The notes under the pieces are model-generated. The model saw only the letters and a list, made by a program, of their open reading frames with translations. It did not search any database and was not told the DNA's origin. The translations under genes and the position numbers were made by a program. A stretch of DNA of 64,000 nt from JBBIIC01 sp037446725 (GTDB taxonomy: Bacteria > Actinomycetota > Coriobacteriia > Anaerosomatales > SLCP01). The DNA is taken from NCBI GenBank assembly GCA_037446725.1, contig JBBIIC010000005.1, positions 62,001 to 126,000 of the forward strand, written 5' to 3'. Shown in pieces: positions 40,739 through 47,334 of this stretch. How positions within the stretch are numbered: the stretch's first letter is position 1; each line of letters begins with the position of its first letter.

Positions 40739-40963
40739 ATGACCACAGACGAACTCATGGCTGCGGCGCTCCGCTTGAGTCCTTAACAGCGGGCTGAACT
40801 CGCGCCCGAGCTCCTGGTCGGCTTCGAGGATCTCAGTGAGTCGGAAATCGAGAGACTCTGGCTCGAGGAGGCCGCCCGCCGCGATGCGGAACTCGATAGC
40901 GGCGAGGCGCAGTCCATCCCTGCTGATGAGGTGTTCGCCTCGGCGAGGGCCCGCCTCAAGTGA
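40739..40963 (+). pseudogene. Addiction-module antitoxin gene with premature stop, third copy
   Basis: From ATG 40739 to TGA 40963 the frame reads MTTDELMAAALRLSP, TAA (40784-40786), QRAELAPELLVGFEDLSESE, then IERLWLEEAARRDAELDSGE and a short tail ending ARARLK. This is a complete PF09720-type antitoxin (74 codons) interrupted at codon 16, where relatives have Glu or Gln. No toxin follows; the next 170 bp (40964-41136) show no gene. Confidence 0.8.
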
Positions 40964-41136
40964 TCCTCCCGAAAAGCTTCCGCGAAGACGCTCAGCGATG
41001 TGCCTACCAGGGTGCCTCGGGGTTATGCTGTCGGCATGACATCCATGATCGCCACATCGGCTGAGCCCTCGGCGGGCGAGGTGAACTCGTAGAAACCGCG
41101 ACCGCTACTCCCAGCCGTCGCCTCGCTCCGCTCCTG

Positions 41137-42414
41137 TTGCTCGAGAGCTCGGTGCTCGTCTCCGGCATCGGGAACGGGATCGCGGCGGTCGCGATCCCGT
41201 GGCTCGTGCTCGAGCGTACGGGCCAGGCCACGGCCGCCGGACTCGTGGGAGCGGCGACCGCCGTCCCGCTGCTGCTCTCGGCGCTCTTCTCCGGATCGAT
41301 CGTCGACACCTTCGGCCGGCGCCGCACCTCGATCGTCTCGGACACACTCTCGGCCCTCTCGGTCGCCGCGATCCCGCTCGTCGACCTCTTCCTCGGACTG
41401 GACATGGCGCTGATCCTCGGGCTCGTCGTCCTCGGTTCCCTGTTCGACCCCGCCGGCTCGACCGCGCGCGAAGCGATGGTCCCGGAGATGGCCGCCGAGG
41501 CACGCTGGCCGCTTCCGCGGGTGAACGCCGTGCACGAGGCCACGTGGGGGGTGTCGTTCCTGATCGGGCCGGCCGTGGGCGGCGTGCTCATCGCGCTCGT
41601 TGGCCCGGCCACCACGTTGTGGGCAACGGCTGTGGGCTTCATCGCCTCGTGCGCGATCGTCGCCGCCATCCGTGCGCCCGGGATCGGGGTGCCAGCGCCG
41701 GCCGACCGCCCGGCGAGCGTGCTCGCCGGCTCGCTCGAGGGGCTGCGCATCGTGTGGACGGACCCCCTGCTGCGGACGACCACGCTCCTCAGCATGGCGA
41801 TCGTGGCGGTCTACCTGCCGATCGAGGGCGTGGTGCTCCCCTACATCTTCCAGCAGCAGGGCAGGCCCGCGGCGCTCGGCCTCGTGCTGACGGCGCTCTC
41901 GGCGGGCGGGCTTGCCGGAGCCCTCGCTTACGGCGCGTTCGGCACGCGCGTGCGCCGCTATCCGGTGTTCGCCGGTGCGATCGTGTGCGCGTCCCTGTCG
42001 ATCCTGGCGATGGCACTCGCCCCCACCTACGCCATCCTGGTAGTCGCTGCGGCCTTCGCCGGTCTGTTCTGGGGTCCGGTCGATCCGCTTATCAACCTCG
42101 CGATCCAGACGCGCACCGAGCCCGCGCGCCGGGGACGCGTGATCGGCATCCTGATGGCGTCGTACTACGCCGCCGGGCCGATCGGCTACATGGCGGCCGG
42201 CGTCGCCATCGAGCGCTTCGACGCGCAGGCGACCTTCGTCGCACTCGGAGTGCTCATCCTGGTCGTGGCATCCGTGGCCGCGCTGATGCCGCCGCTCAAG
42301 CGCTTCGACGAGCCCGGCCTCTACGAGCCGGACCTCGTGGAGGAGTCGGCACACATCTCATCTCTGCCCGACCCCCGGATGCCCGCACCGCCGCCTCCCC
42401 GCGACGAGGGCTGA
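41137..42414 (+). CDS. MFS transporter
   Basis: A 425-residue major facilitator with about twelve helices. LESSVLVSGIGNGIAAVAIPWLVLE, FGRRRTSIVSDTLSALSV (the helix 2-3 loop motif) and GPAVGGVLIAL fit the EntS/MFS_3-like exporter group. The called start is TTG 41137, which sits right at the first helix. The same frame is open and protein-like back to 41065 (ETATATPSRRLAPLLLLESS) but offers no ATG or GTG, so the true start is uncertain. Substrate unknown. Confidence 0.8.
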   Translation: MLESSVLVSGIGNGIAAVAIPWLVLERTGQATAAGLVGAATAVPLLLSALFSGSIVDTFGRRRTSIVSDTLSALSVAAIPLVDLFLGLDMALILGLVVLGSLFDPAGSTAREAMVPEMAAEARWPLPRVNAVHEATWGVSFLIGPAVGGVLIALVGPATTLWATAVGFIASCAIVAAIRAPGIGVPAPADRPASVLAGSLEGLRIVWTDPLLRTTTLLSMAIVAVYLPIEGVVLPYIFQQQGRPAALGLVLTALSAGGLAGALAYGAFGTRVRRYPVFAGAIVCASLSILAMALAPTYAILVVAAAFAGLFWGPVDPLINLAIQTRTEPARRGRVIGILMASYYAAGPIGYMAAGVAIERFDAQATFVALGVLILVVASVAALMPPLKRFDEPGLYEPDLVEESAHISSLPDPRMPAPPPPRDEG

Positions 42415-42424
42415 GGCCGCGCGC

Positions 42425-42453
42425 TTGACAGCGCCCGCGGCGCTGATTATGCT
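42425..42453 (+). promoter_or_regulatory. Sigma70-type promoter of the feoA-like gene
   Basis: TTGACA at 42425-42430, a 17-bp spacer, and TATGCT at 42448-42453. The -35 is a perfect consensus and the -10 matches four of six. It lies 53 bases upstream of the ATG at 42506. Confidence 0.75.
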
Positions 42454-42457
42454 GCCG

Positions 42458-42485
42458 CTAAGTCATCTCCTTAGTCTGCCCTAAG
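42458..42485 (+). promoter_or_regulatory. CTAAG/CTTAG operator repeats downstream of the promoter
   Basis: CTAAG (42458-42462), CTTAG (42470-42474) and CTAAG (42481-42485) form two overlapping inverted repeats just downstream of the -10, covering the expected transcription start. CTAAG/CTTAG half-sites resemble metal-repressor (DtxR/MntR-like) boxes and would suit a metal-uptake gene. The identity of the regulator is inferred. Confidence 0.5.
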
Positions 42486-42505
42486 TCTCGATGATCGGAG
42501 GAGCC

Positions 42506-42757
42506 ATGTCACTCGCGGACGTCCCCATCGCGACCACGTTCGTGGTCGATTCGGAGAGCCCGGACCCCGCCCACGTGAAGTACCGGGCCGCCGGAGTCTC
42601 GCGGGGCAGCGTTGCGCGCGTGCTCGCCCGCTACCCGGCCTCCCGCCCGGCCTTCGCCGAGGTCGAGGTCGACGGCAGGTACCTGGTCACGGTCCCGCTC
42701 GGCGTGGCCTCTTCGGTGGGCGTCCAGCTGATCGAGCTCCCGGAGGCGTGCCGATGA
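42506..42757 (+). CDS. feoA: FeoA-domain protein
   Basis: An 83-residue SH3-like FeoA protein: VKYRAAGVSRGSVARVLARYP (lGl-G pattern), then FAEVEVDGRYLVTVPLGVAS and VGVQLIELP. FeoA assists the FeoB ferrous-iron channel, but no feoB follows. ATG at 42506 has GGAGGA upstream and overlaps nothing; a 27-codon Cys-rich gene overlaps its stop. A readable promoter and repeat operator precede it. Confidence 0.75.
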   Translation: MSLADVPIATTFVVDSESPDPAHVKYRAAGVSRGSVARVLARYPASRPAFAEVEVDGRYLVTVPLGVASSVGVQLIELPEACR

Positions 42758-42837
42758 CGCCGGGCGGATGCGGCTGCGAGAACCCCTGCCCCGGGTGTGA
42801 CGGCGGGTGTGGCTGCGGCGGAGGCGGCAGGGCGTAG
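42754..42837 (+). CDS. 27-residue Cys-rich mini-protein
   Basis: ATG 42754 overlaps the feoA stop (ATGA), with GGAGGCGTG upstream; TAG at 42835-42837. The product is mostly Gly and Cys, with six cysteines at positions 6, 8, 12, 15, 19 and 21 (CGCENPCPGCDGGCGC). It looks like a small metal- or Fe-S-binding peptide translated with FeoA. It is too short to prove by sequence alone. Confidence 0.5.
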   Translation: MTPGGCGCENPCPGCDGGCGCGGGGRA

Positions 42838-42910
42838 GCACGGGGCCGGCTCGTCTCGTGCTCCCGCGGCCGTTGATCATGGGTACGAACGCCCTGAGGG
42901 GTGGTGCACG

Positions 42911-43066
42911 ATGGCTTCGGTACTCGGGGTGTTCCAGCCCGACAAGATGCGCTTCCCGGACAACAACCCGGGGATGCAGAGCATGGCTGCCGCGGACGCA
43001 CGCGGCTGGGACGTCATCCGGGAGTGGGCCGAAGGGCTGCCGGCCGCGTTCGGGCCGGAACCCTAG
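42911..43066 (+). CDS. Small hypothetical protein (51 residues)
   Basis: ATG 42911 with GAGGGGTGG upstream. The product (ASVLGVFQPDKMRFPDNNPG, then AAADARGWDVIREWAEGLP) is soluble and not recognised. It converges on a RelE-like fragment, whose stop shares the CTAG at 43063-43066. It may be a real small gene or chance coding. Confidence 0.35.
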   Translation: MASVLGVFQPDKMRFPDNNPGMQSMAAADARGWDVIREWAEGLPAAFGPEP

Positions 43067-43167
43067 CGCGCCCGGTACACGTCGGCCCGGTGATCGATGC
43101 GAACGACTCTCACCGTTCGCCCGGCCTCGTCGATCCGGTAGACGACCCGGTACGGTCCTAGGCCCCC
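43063..43167 (-). pseudogene. C-terminal fragment of a RelE-type toxin
   Basis: Minus-strand translation ending at 43063 reads GPYRVVYRIDEAGRTVRVVR, then IDHRADVYRAR and stop: the terminal strands of a RelE/StbE-type toxin (YRVVYRID...V-I-HR-DVYR). No start or N-terminal half exists; upstream sequence is the 3' end of the pirin gene. It appears to be a leftover of an eroded toxin-antitoxin module. Confidence 0.6.
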
Positions 43168-44027
43168 GGCACCGCCCCTACCTTCACGAACGTCCCTTCG
43201 CGGTATTCGGCGAAGGCGCTGCGCAGCTCCTCGTCGGTGTTCATGACGATCGGGCCGCGCCAGGCGATAGGCTCGCCGAGCGGACGGCCGGAGATCAGGA
43301 GGAAGCGCGCCGCCTCCCCGCCGGTCGCCCGGACGCGCACGTGGTCTCCCTCGCCGAAGAGCACGGCCGTGCCGTCGGCGGCCTGGACCCTGCGCGCGAA
43401 CTCGGCGACTCCGCCGTGCACGTAGGCGAACGCGGTGTGGTCGGGCGCGATCGGATGCGCGAACTCGGCGCCGGCGGGAAGCGCGACGTCGAGGTACTCG
43501 GGATCGATGACCACATCGTCGACCGGACCGCGCACGCCCTCGACCTCACCCGCGATCACGCGCACCCGCGCCCCGGAGGCCGTGGCCACCACCGGCGAGT
43601 CGTCGGCCGAGATCGAGCGATACCGCGGGTCCATCATCTTGTCGGCGGCAGGCAGGTTCGCCCAGAGCTGGAATCCGCCCATCCGGCCGTCGGCGTCGCC
43701 CTCGGGCATCTCCTGGTGGATGATGCCGCTGCCCGCGGTCATCCACTGCACCTCACCCGGACCGATCACGCCCTCGTTACCGAGACTGTCACCATGCGCG
43801 ACGTCGCCCCGCAGCAGGTAGGTGATGGTCTCGATGCCCCGGTGCGGGTGCCACGGGAAGCCGGCGATGTAGTCGGCGGGATCATCCCCGCGGAAGTCGT
43901 CGAGCATCAGGAAGGGATCGAAGAGGTGCTCAGTGCCGAACCCGAACGCGCGCCTGAGCCTTACCCCGGCGCCCTCGATGGTGGGCCGGGCGGCGAGGGT
44001 CCGTGCGACGAGGCGACAGGAGTCCAT
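43158..44027 (-). CDS. Pirin-family protein
   Basis: A 289-residue double-cupin. FDPFLMLDDFRGDDP, GFPWHPHRGIETITYLLRGDV, HGDSLGNEGVIGPGEVQWM and TAGSGIIHQEMPEG give the pirin metal ligands (two His, one His, one Glu). The C-terminal cupin spans about residues 175-285 (PVVATASGARVRVIAGE). Pirins can act as quercetinases or redox regulators; the role here is not shown. ATG at 44027 is where family similarity begins. Confidence 0.88.
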   Translation of the reverse strand: MDSCRLVARTLAARPTIEGAGVRLRRAFGFGTEHLFDPFLMLDDFRGDDPADYIAGFPWHPHRGIETITYLLRGDVAHGDSLGNEGVIGPGEVQWMTAGSGIIHQEMPEGDADGRMGGFQLWANLPAADKMMDPRYRSISADDSPVVATASGARVRVIAGEVEGVRGPVDDVVIDPEYLDVALPAGAEFAHPIAPDHTAFAYVHGGVAEFARRVQAADGTAVLFGEGDHVRVRATGGEAARFLLISGRPLGEPIAWRGPIVMNTDEELRSAFAEYREGTFVKVGAVPGA

Positions 44028-44233
44028 GTGCGTCACATCCTTTGCGACGATCGGGTCGCTGGTGGTCGTGACGTACCCTGCGAGCGGGGTGCCAATCGCT
44101 GCACGCGTCGTCTGATCGGCCGGCCACCTCGCTGGGCAACGCAGATCCAACCGCTCACTTGACCGACGTCATGTTATCGACCGGTGCGGGAGCGTACGGT
44201 CGGAGCAGTTCGCAGCCCTCCGGGAGGAGATAC

Positions 44234-44866
44234 ATGGAGCCCCAGACGGACCACGAGACCCCGCGCGTACTGGACACCTACGGCCTGGTCTACGCCTTCA
44301 CGGCGCTGTTCTTCATCCCGGCGCTGTTCGTGGTCGACCACTTCTCGGTCGAGCCCTTCTCCCCCACCTACCTCGCGCTGCTCGCCACACCCTTCCTGCT
44401 CGGCCCGGCCGCGGTGTTCGCGCTCGACTCCCGCGACGGAGCGCGCACGATCGCCATACGCAGCGCCGTGCTCGCGCCGCTTGTCGCCTTCACCGGAGTC
44501 ACGATCCTCTTTGTCGCGATGATGCTCATCATCCCGCCGCTCAGCCTGTTCGTGGTGCCGGAGAACTTCCGGGTGCTCGCCGCGCTAATGGCGGCGACGG
44601 TCGTGCTCATGGCCTCACCCATGCTCCTCTCGCTCGTGAACAGGTTCCGCGAGGGGCTGAGCGTGGCCGGTCTCGTTCAGATCGTCGTCCTGGTCGCGGC
44701 GCTCGGTGTCATCGTGTGGATGATCGTGATGACCTTCGACTCCGGAGACACGCTCGCCACATTCCTCGGCAAAGACATCGTCGACCACTTCATCGGCGCG
44801 TTCACGTGGTACCTGCCCGCGCTCGCGCTGGCTGCCGGCTTCTGGCGGCGCACCGGGATCGTGTAG
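44234..44866 (+). CDS. Hypothetical six-helix membrane protein
   Basis: A 210-residue protein with six predicted hydrophobic helices (e.g. GLVYAFTALFFIPALFVVDHF, TGVTILFVAMMLIIPPLSLF). ATG at 44234 has GGGAGGAGATAC upstream. It is not recognised. It converges on the HEIWH-motif gene. Confidence 0.65.
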   Translation: MEPQTDHETPRVLDTYGLVYAFTALFFIPALFVVDHFSVEPFSPTYLALLATPFLLGPAAVFALDSRDGARTIAIRSAVLAPLVAFTGVTILFVAMMLIIPPLSLFVVPENFRVLAALMAATVVLMASPMLLSLVNRFREGLSVAGLVQIVVLVAALGVIVWMIVMTFDSGDTLATFLGKDIVDHFIGAFTWYLPALALAAGFWRRTGIV

Positions 44867-44906
44867 AGGCGGGACCCGATGACAGCGCCTGCCCCCGGCC
44901 GGCGCC

Positions 44907-45530
44907 CTACAGCCGGTAGTCGCCGGCGTTCCCCGGCGGGATGTCCTCGCCCCAGTCGATCCTGCCGTTGTCGCGCCAGTCGATGATGTGCCAGATCTCG
45001 TGGTCGATGATGCGCTCGAGACCCACGGTGTGGTCGTGGCTGATGACGATGCGCGCCGACTTGTAGAAGACGTGCGCCTCGGGATCCTCCCCGGTGTCGC
45101 CGAACTCGACGGTCGACCCCTCCAGGATTGGGTAGGTCGCGACGCGGGCTGCGAGGATGGAGGCCGCGATCGTGCGCTCGTCGCTCGTCCGCGCGACGGG
45201 CTGCTGCAGCCGCACGTCGGGAACGGCGACGTCCCTGCGGACGAACCTGCCGTCGACCGGCACCTCGACGACGGCGCGGCGGTCATGGTCGGCCGGGTAC
45301 GTCCGCCCGCTCGTCGCATCGGCCTGCGCCCGGGCAGCCGAGAACGGCGCAATGCCGATGTCGGCTCCGCGTACGTGCGTGACCGAGGTGATGCCGGCGA
45401 GCGAAAGCGCCGACGCGAGCACGAATGCTGCTGCGTATCTCCTGATGGTGCTGCCCCTGAATGATGCGGTCCTGCGTGCCGTGCGCCCGATGCCGGGCGT
45501 CGCCCGCCCTCGCAGCACGCCTCGTGCCAC
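44907..45530 (-). CDS. Membrane-anchored protein with HExxH motif, unknown
   Basis: About 207 residues from GTG 45530 (start uncertain; a GTG at 45518 is an alternative). A basic N-terminus and one helix (YAAAFVLASALSLAGITSV) are followed by an extracellular domain. Near its end IIDHEIWHIIDWRDNGRIDW carries HEIWH, a zinc-metalloprotease-type motif. Residues such as VFYKSARIVISHDHTVGLERI precede it. No peptidase family is clearly matched and a third metal ligand is not obvious, so activity is only suggested. Confidence 0.55.
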   Translation of the reverse strand: MARGVLRGRATPGIGRTARRTASFRGSTIRRYAAAFVLASALSLAGITSVTHVRGADIGIAPFSAARAQADATSGRTYPADHDRRAVVEVPVDGRFVRRDVAVPDVRLQQPVARTSDERTIAASILAARVATYPILEGSTVEFGDTGEDPEAHVFYKSARIVISHDHTVGLERIIDHEIWHIIDWRDNGRIDWGEDIPPGNAGDYRL

Positions 45531-45707
45531 CCCCGCACCGCACCTGCTCACGACGCAGGAGGGGTGGACGGACGCCCGCGCCGGGGCTAGCGTGGAGGGT
45601 GTCGTCGGCCATCGTCTCGAGCGGGAGTATCCGTGCCGGATGTCACCTACAGAGCAGCCCGCACGCTTCCTGCCGGTGCTCGTCCTCGACGTGCGGGAGG
45701 AGGACGC

Positions 45708-46085
45708 GTGAGCGCACGCGAGCCCGGGGGCCACACCGCGACCCCGCACACGAAGGCAGCGCTCATCGACCCCGACACGATGACGGTGCTCTGGGCCACT
45801 GAGCTCCCCGGCAAGGCGGTCGGGGGCTCGCTCACCATCGAGGACGCGGTCCCGATGGCCGGGCCGCTCGACGTCGCCGCGGCGGTGCGCGAGGTGGCGT
45901 CGTCGGGAGTGCCGGCCCACCTGCGGGCCGATCTCGTCACCACCGGGAAGGGCGCGATGGCGATGGTCGTCTCTCTCCACCGCCTGCCCGACGGGAACGT
46001 GCTCACGCTCGCCGAGCACGCGTGGGTGCCGAGCGGGGCCGCGCCCGGACTGCCCGACAGCCACCGGCGCCCGCGACGACGGTGA
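45708..46085 (+). CDS. Hypothetical soluble protein (PAS-like)
   Basis: A 125-residue protein from GTG 45708 (GGAGGAGGACGC upstream). ALIDPDTMTVLWATELPG, LTIEDAVPMAGPLDVAAAVREVASSG and MVVSLHRLPDGNVLTLAEHAW resemble the strand/helix order of a PAS domain, with no output domain. The C-terminus is basic and Pro-rich. It is a tentative gene. Confidence 0.5.
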   Translation: MSAREPGGHTATPHTKAALIDPDTMTVLWATELPGKAVGGSLTIEDAVPMAGPLDVAAAVREVASSGVPAHLRADLVTTGKGAMAMVVSLHRLPDGNVLTLAEHAWVPSGAAPGLPDSHRRPRRR

Positions 46086-46156
46086 GTCCCGCGACAAAGG
46101 AGCTGGGTGCGAGGGGACGAGCTCGCGATGTACTCGGCGGATGTCGAGGAGGAGCG

Positions 46157-46336
46157 GTGAAGACCATCGGCCTGATAGGCGGGACGGGCTGGGAGTCCAC
46201 CGTCCCGTACCACCGGCGAATCAACGAGCTCGTCAGCGAGCGGCTCGGGGGCCTGCATTAGGCGAGACTCCTCCTGGTGAGCGTCGACTTCGCAGAGGTC
46301 GCCGCGATGCAGGAGGCCGCCGAGTGGGACGGACCC
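46157..46336 (+). pseudogene. Aspartate/glutamate racemase gene fragment
   Basis: From GTG 46157: KTIGLIGGTGWESTVPYHRR, then INELVSERLGGLH, TAG (46259-46261), ARLLLVSVDFAEVAAMQEAAEWDG. This is the N-terminus of a RacX/YgeA-type racemase with a nonsense codon where relatives have Ser. Homology ends at 46336 and the remaining roughly 170 residues are absent. The CaCA exchanger gene starts 32 bases later. Confidence 0.85.
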
Positions 46337-46367
46337 GTGCCAGTGCAGCTGTCGAAAGGAGAGCTCC

Positions 46368-47315
46368 GTGCTCATGTACGTGTATGCGGCTGCTGGCCTC
46401 GCGCTGCTTTTCGGCGGCGGCGAGTTCCTCGTCCGGGGAGCGATCATCACCTCGCGCCGACTCGGCCTCTCGCCCCTGCTCATCGGGATGACGGTCGTGG
46501 CCTGGTGCACCTCGGCTCCCGAGTTCGTGGTGAGCTTCGGGGCTGCCCTCGACGGACAGTCCGACATCGCGGTCGGCAACGTGGTGGGCAGCAACATCTT
46601 CAACATCCTCGGCGTGCTCGGCGTTGCCGCACTCATCGCGCCGATCGCCATCGACCGGCTCGAACTGCGGCGCGACACCGCGGTTACAGTCGGCTCAGCC
46701 CTCGTACTCTGCTTTGTGACGCTCACCGGCGAGATCGGCAGGTTCGCCGGTCTGGTGCTGTTTGCCGCGATGCTCGCCTACGTCGTGCTCTCGTACCTCT
46801 CTGAGAAGCGCCGGCCGGAACTGCCCTCGGCTGCACTACACGAGCACGAGGCCGAGGAAGTGCAGTTCACCGGCACCACGCTCGCCAGCGCGCTCTACCT
46901 CGCCGGCGGTCTGGGCGCGCTTGTCGCCGGCTCCCGCCTGCTCATCCTCGGCGCCACCGAGATCGCGCGCACCTTCGGGGTCTCCGAGGCGGTCATCGGG
47001 CTGAGCCTGGTTGCGGTGGGGACCTCGCTTCCCGAGCTCGCGACGAGCATCATCGCCGCTGTGCGCCGCCACCCCGACGTGGCCGTCGGCAACGTGGTGG
47101 GCAGCAACATCTTCAACATCCTCGGCATCCTCGGCATCACGTCGCTCGTCCAGCCGATCGGCGTCGCCGAGCAGATCGCCTCGTTCGACACCTGGTTCAT
47201 GCTCGGCGTCTCGCTGATGCTCGTGCCCTTGCTGCTCGTGCGCGGCAGGATCGGACGGGTCGAAGGGGCGGTCTTCCTCGCGCTGTACGCCGGCTACCTG
47301 TATCTGCTGTTCTGA
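46368..47315 (+). CDS. CaCA-family sodium/calcium (cation) exchanger
   Basis: A 315-residue ten-helix antiporter with the two alpha repeats. Repeat one is SAPEFVVSFGAALDG followed by DIAVGNVVGSNIFNILGVLG. Repeat two is GTSLPELATSIIAAVRRHP followed by DVAVGNVVGSNIFNILGILG. Repeat one has WCTSAPE where most relatives have GTSAPE. A 42-bp stretch is identical between the repeats at DNA level. GTG 46368 has AAAGGAG six bases upstream. Confidence 0.88.
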   Translation: MLMYVYAAAGLALLFGGGEFLVRGAIITSRRLGLSPLLIGMTVVAWCTSAPEFVVSFGAALDGQSDIAVGNVVGSNIFNILGVLGVAALIAPIAIDRLELRRDTAVTVGSALVLCFVTLTGEIGRFAGLVLFAAMLAYVVLSYLSEKRRPELPSAALHEHEAEEVQFTGTTLASALYLAGGLGALVAGSRLLILGATEIARTFGVSEAVIGLSLVAVGTSLPELATSIIAAVRRHPDVAVGNVVGSNIFNILGILGITSLVQPIGVAEQIASFDTWFMLGVSLMLVPLLLVRGRIGRVEGAVFLALYAGYLYLLF

Positions 47316-47334
47316 CGCGGCCGTCTGACCCGCG

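Noticed and set aside
46086..46156. A short coding tail ending ...MYSADVEEER just before the racemase remnant
   Set aside because: Too short to assign and has no recognisable start; may be the end of a lost gene but nothing supports it.
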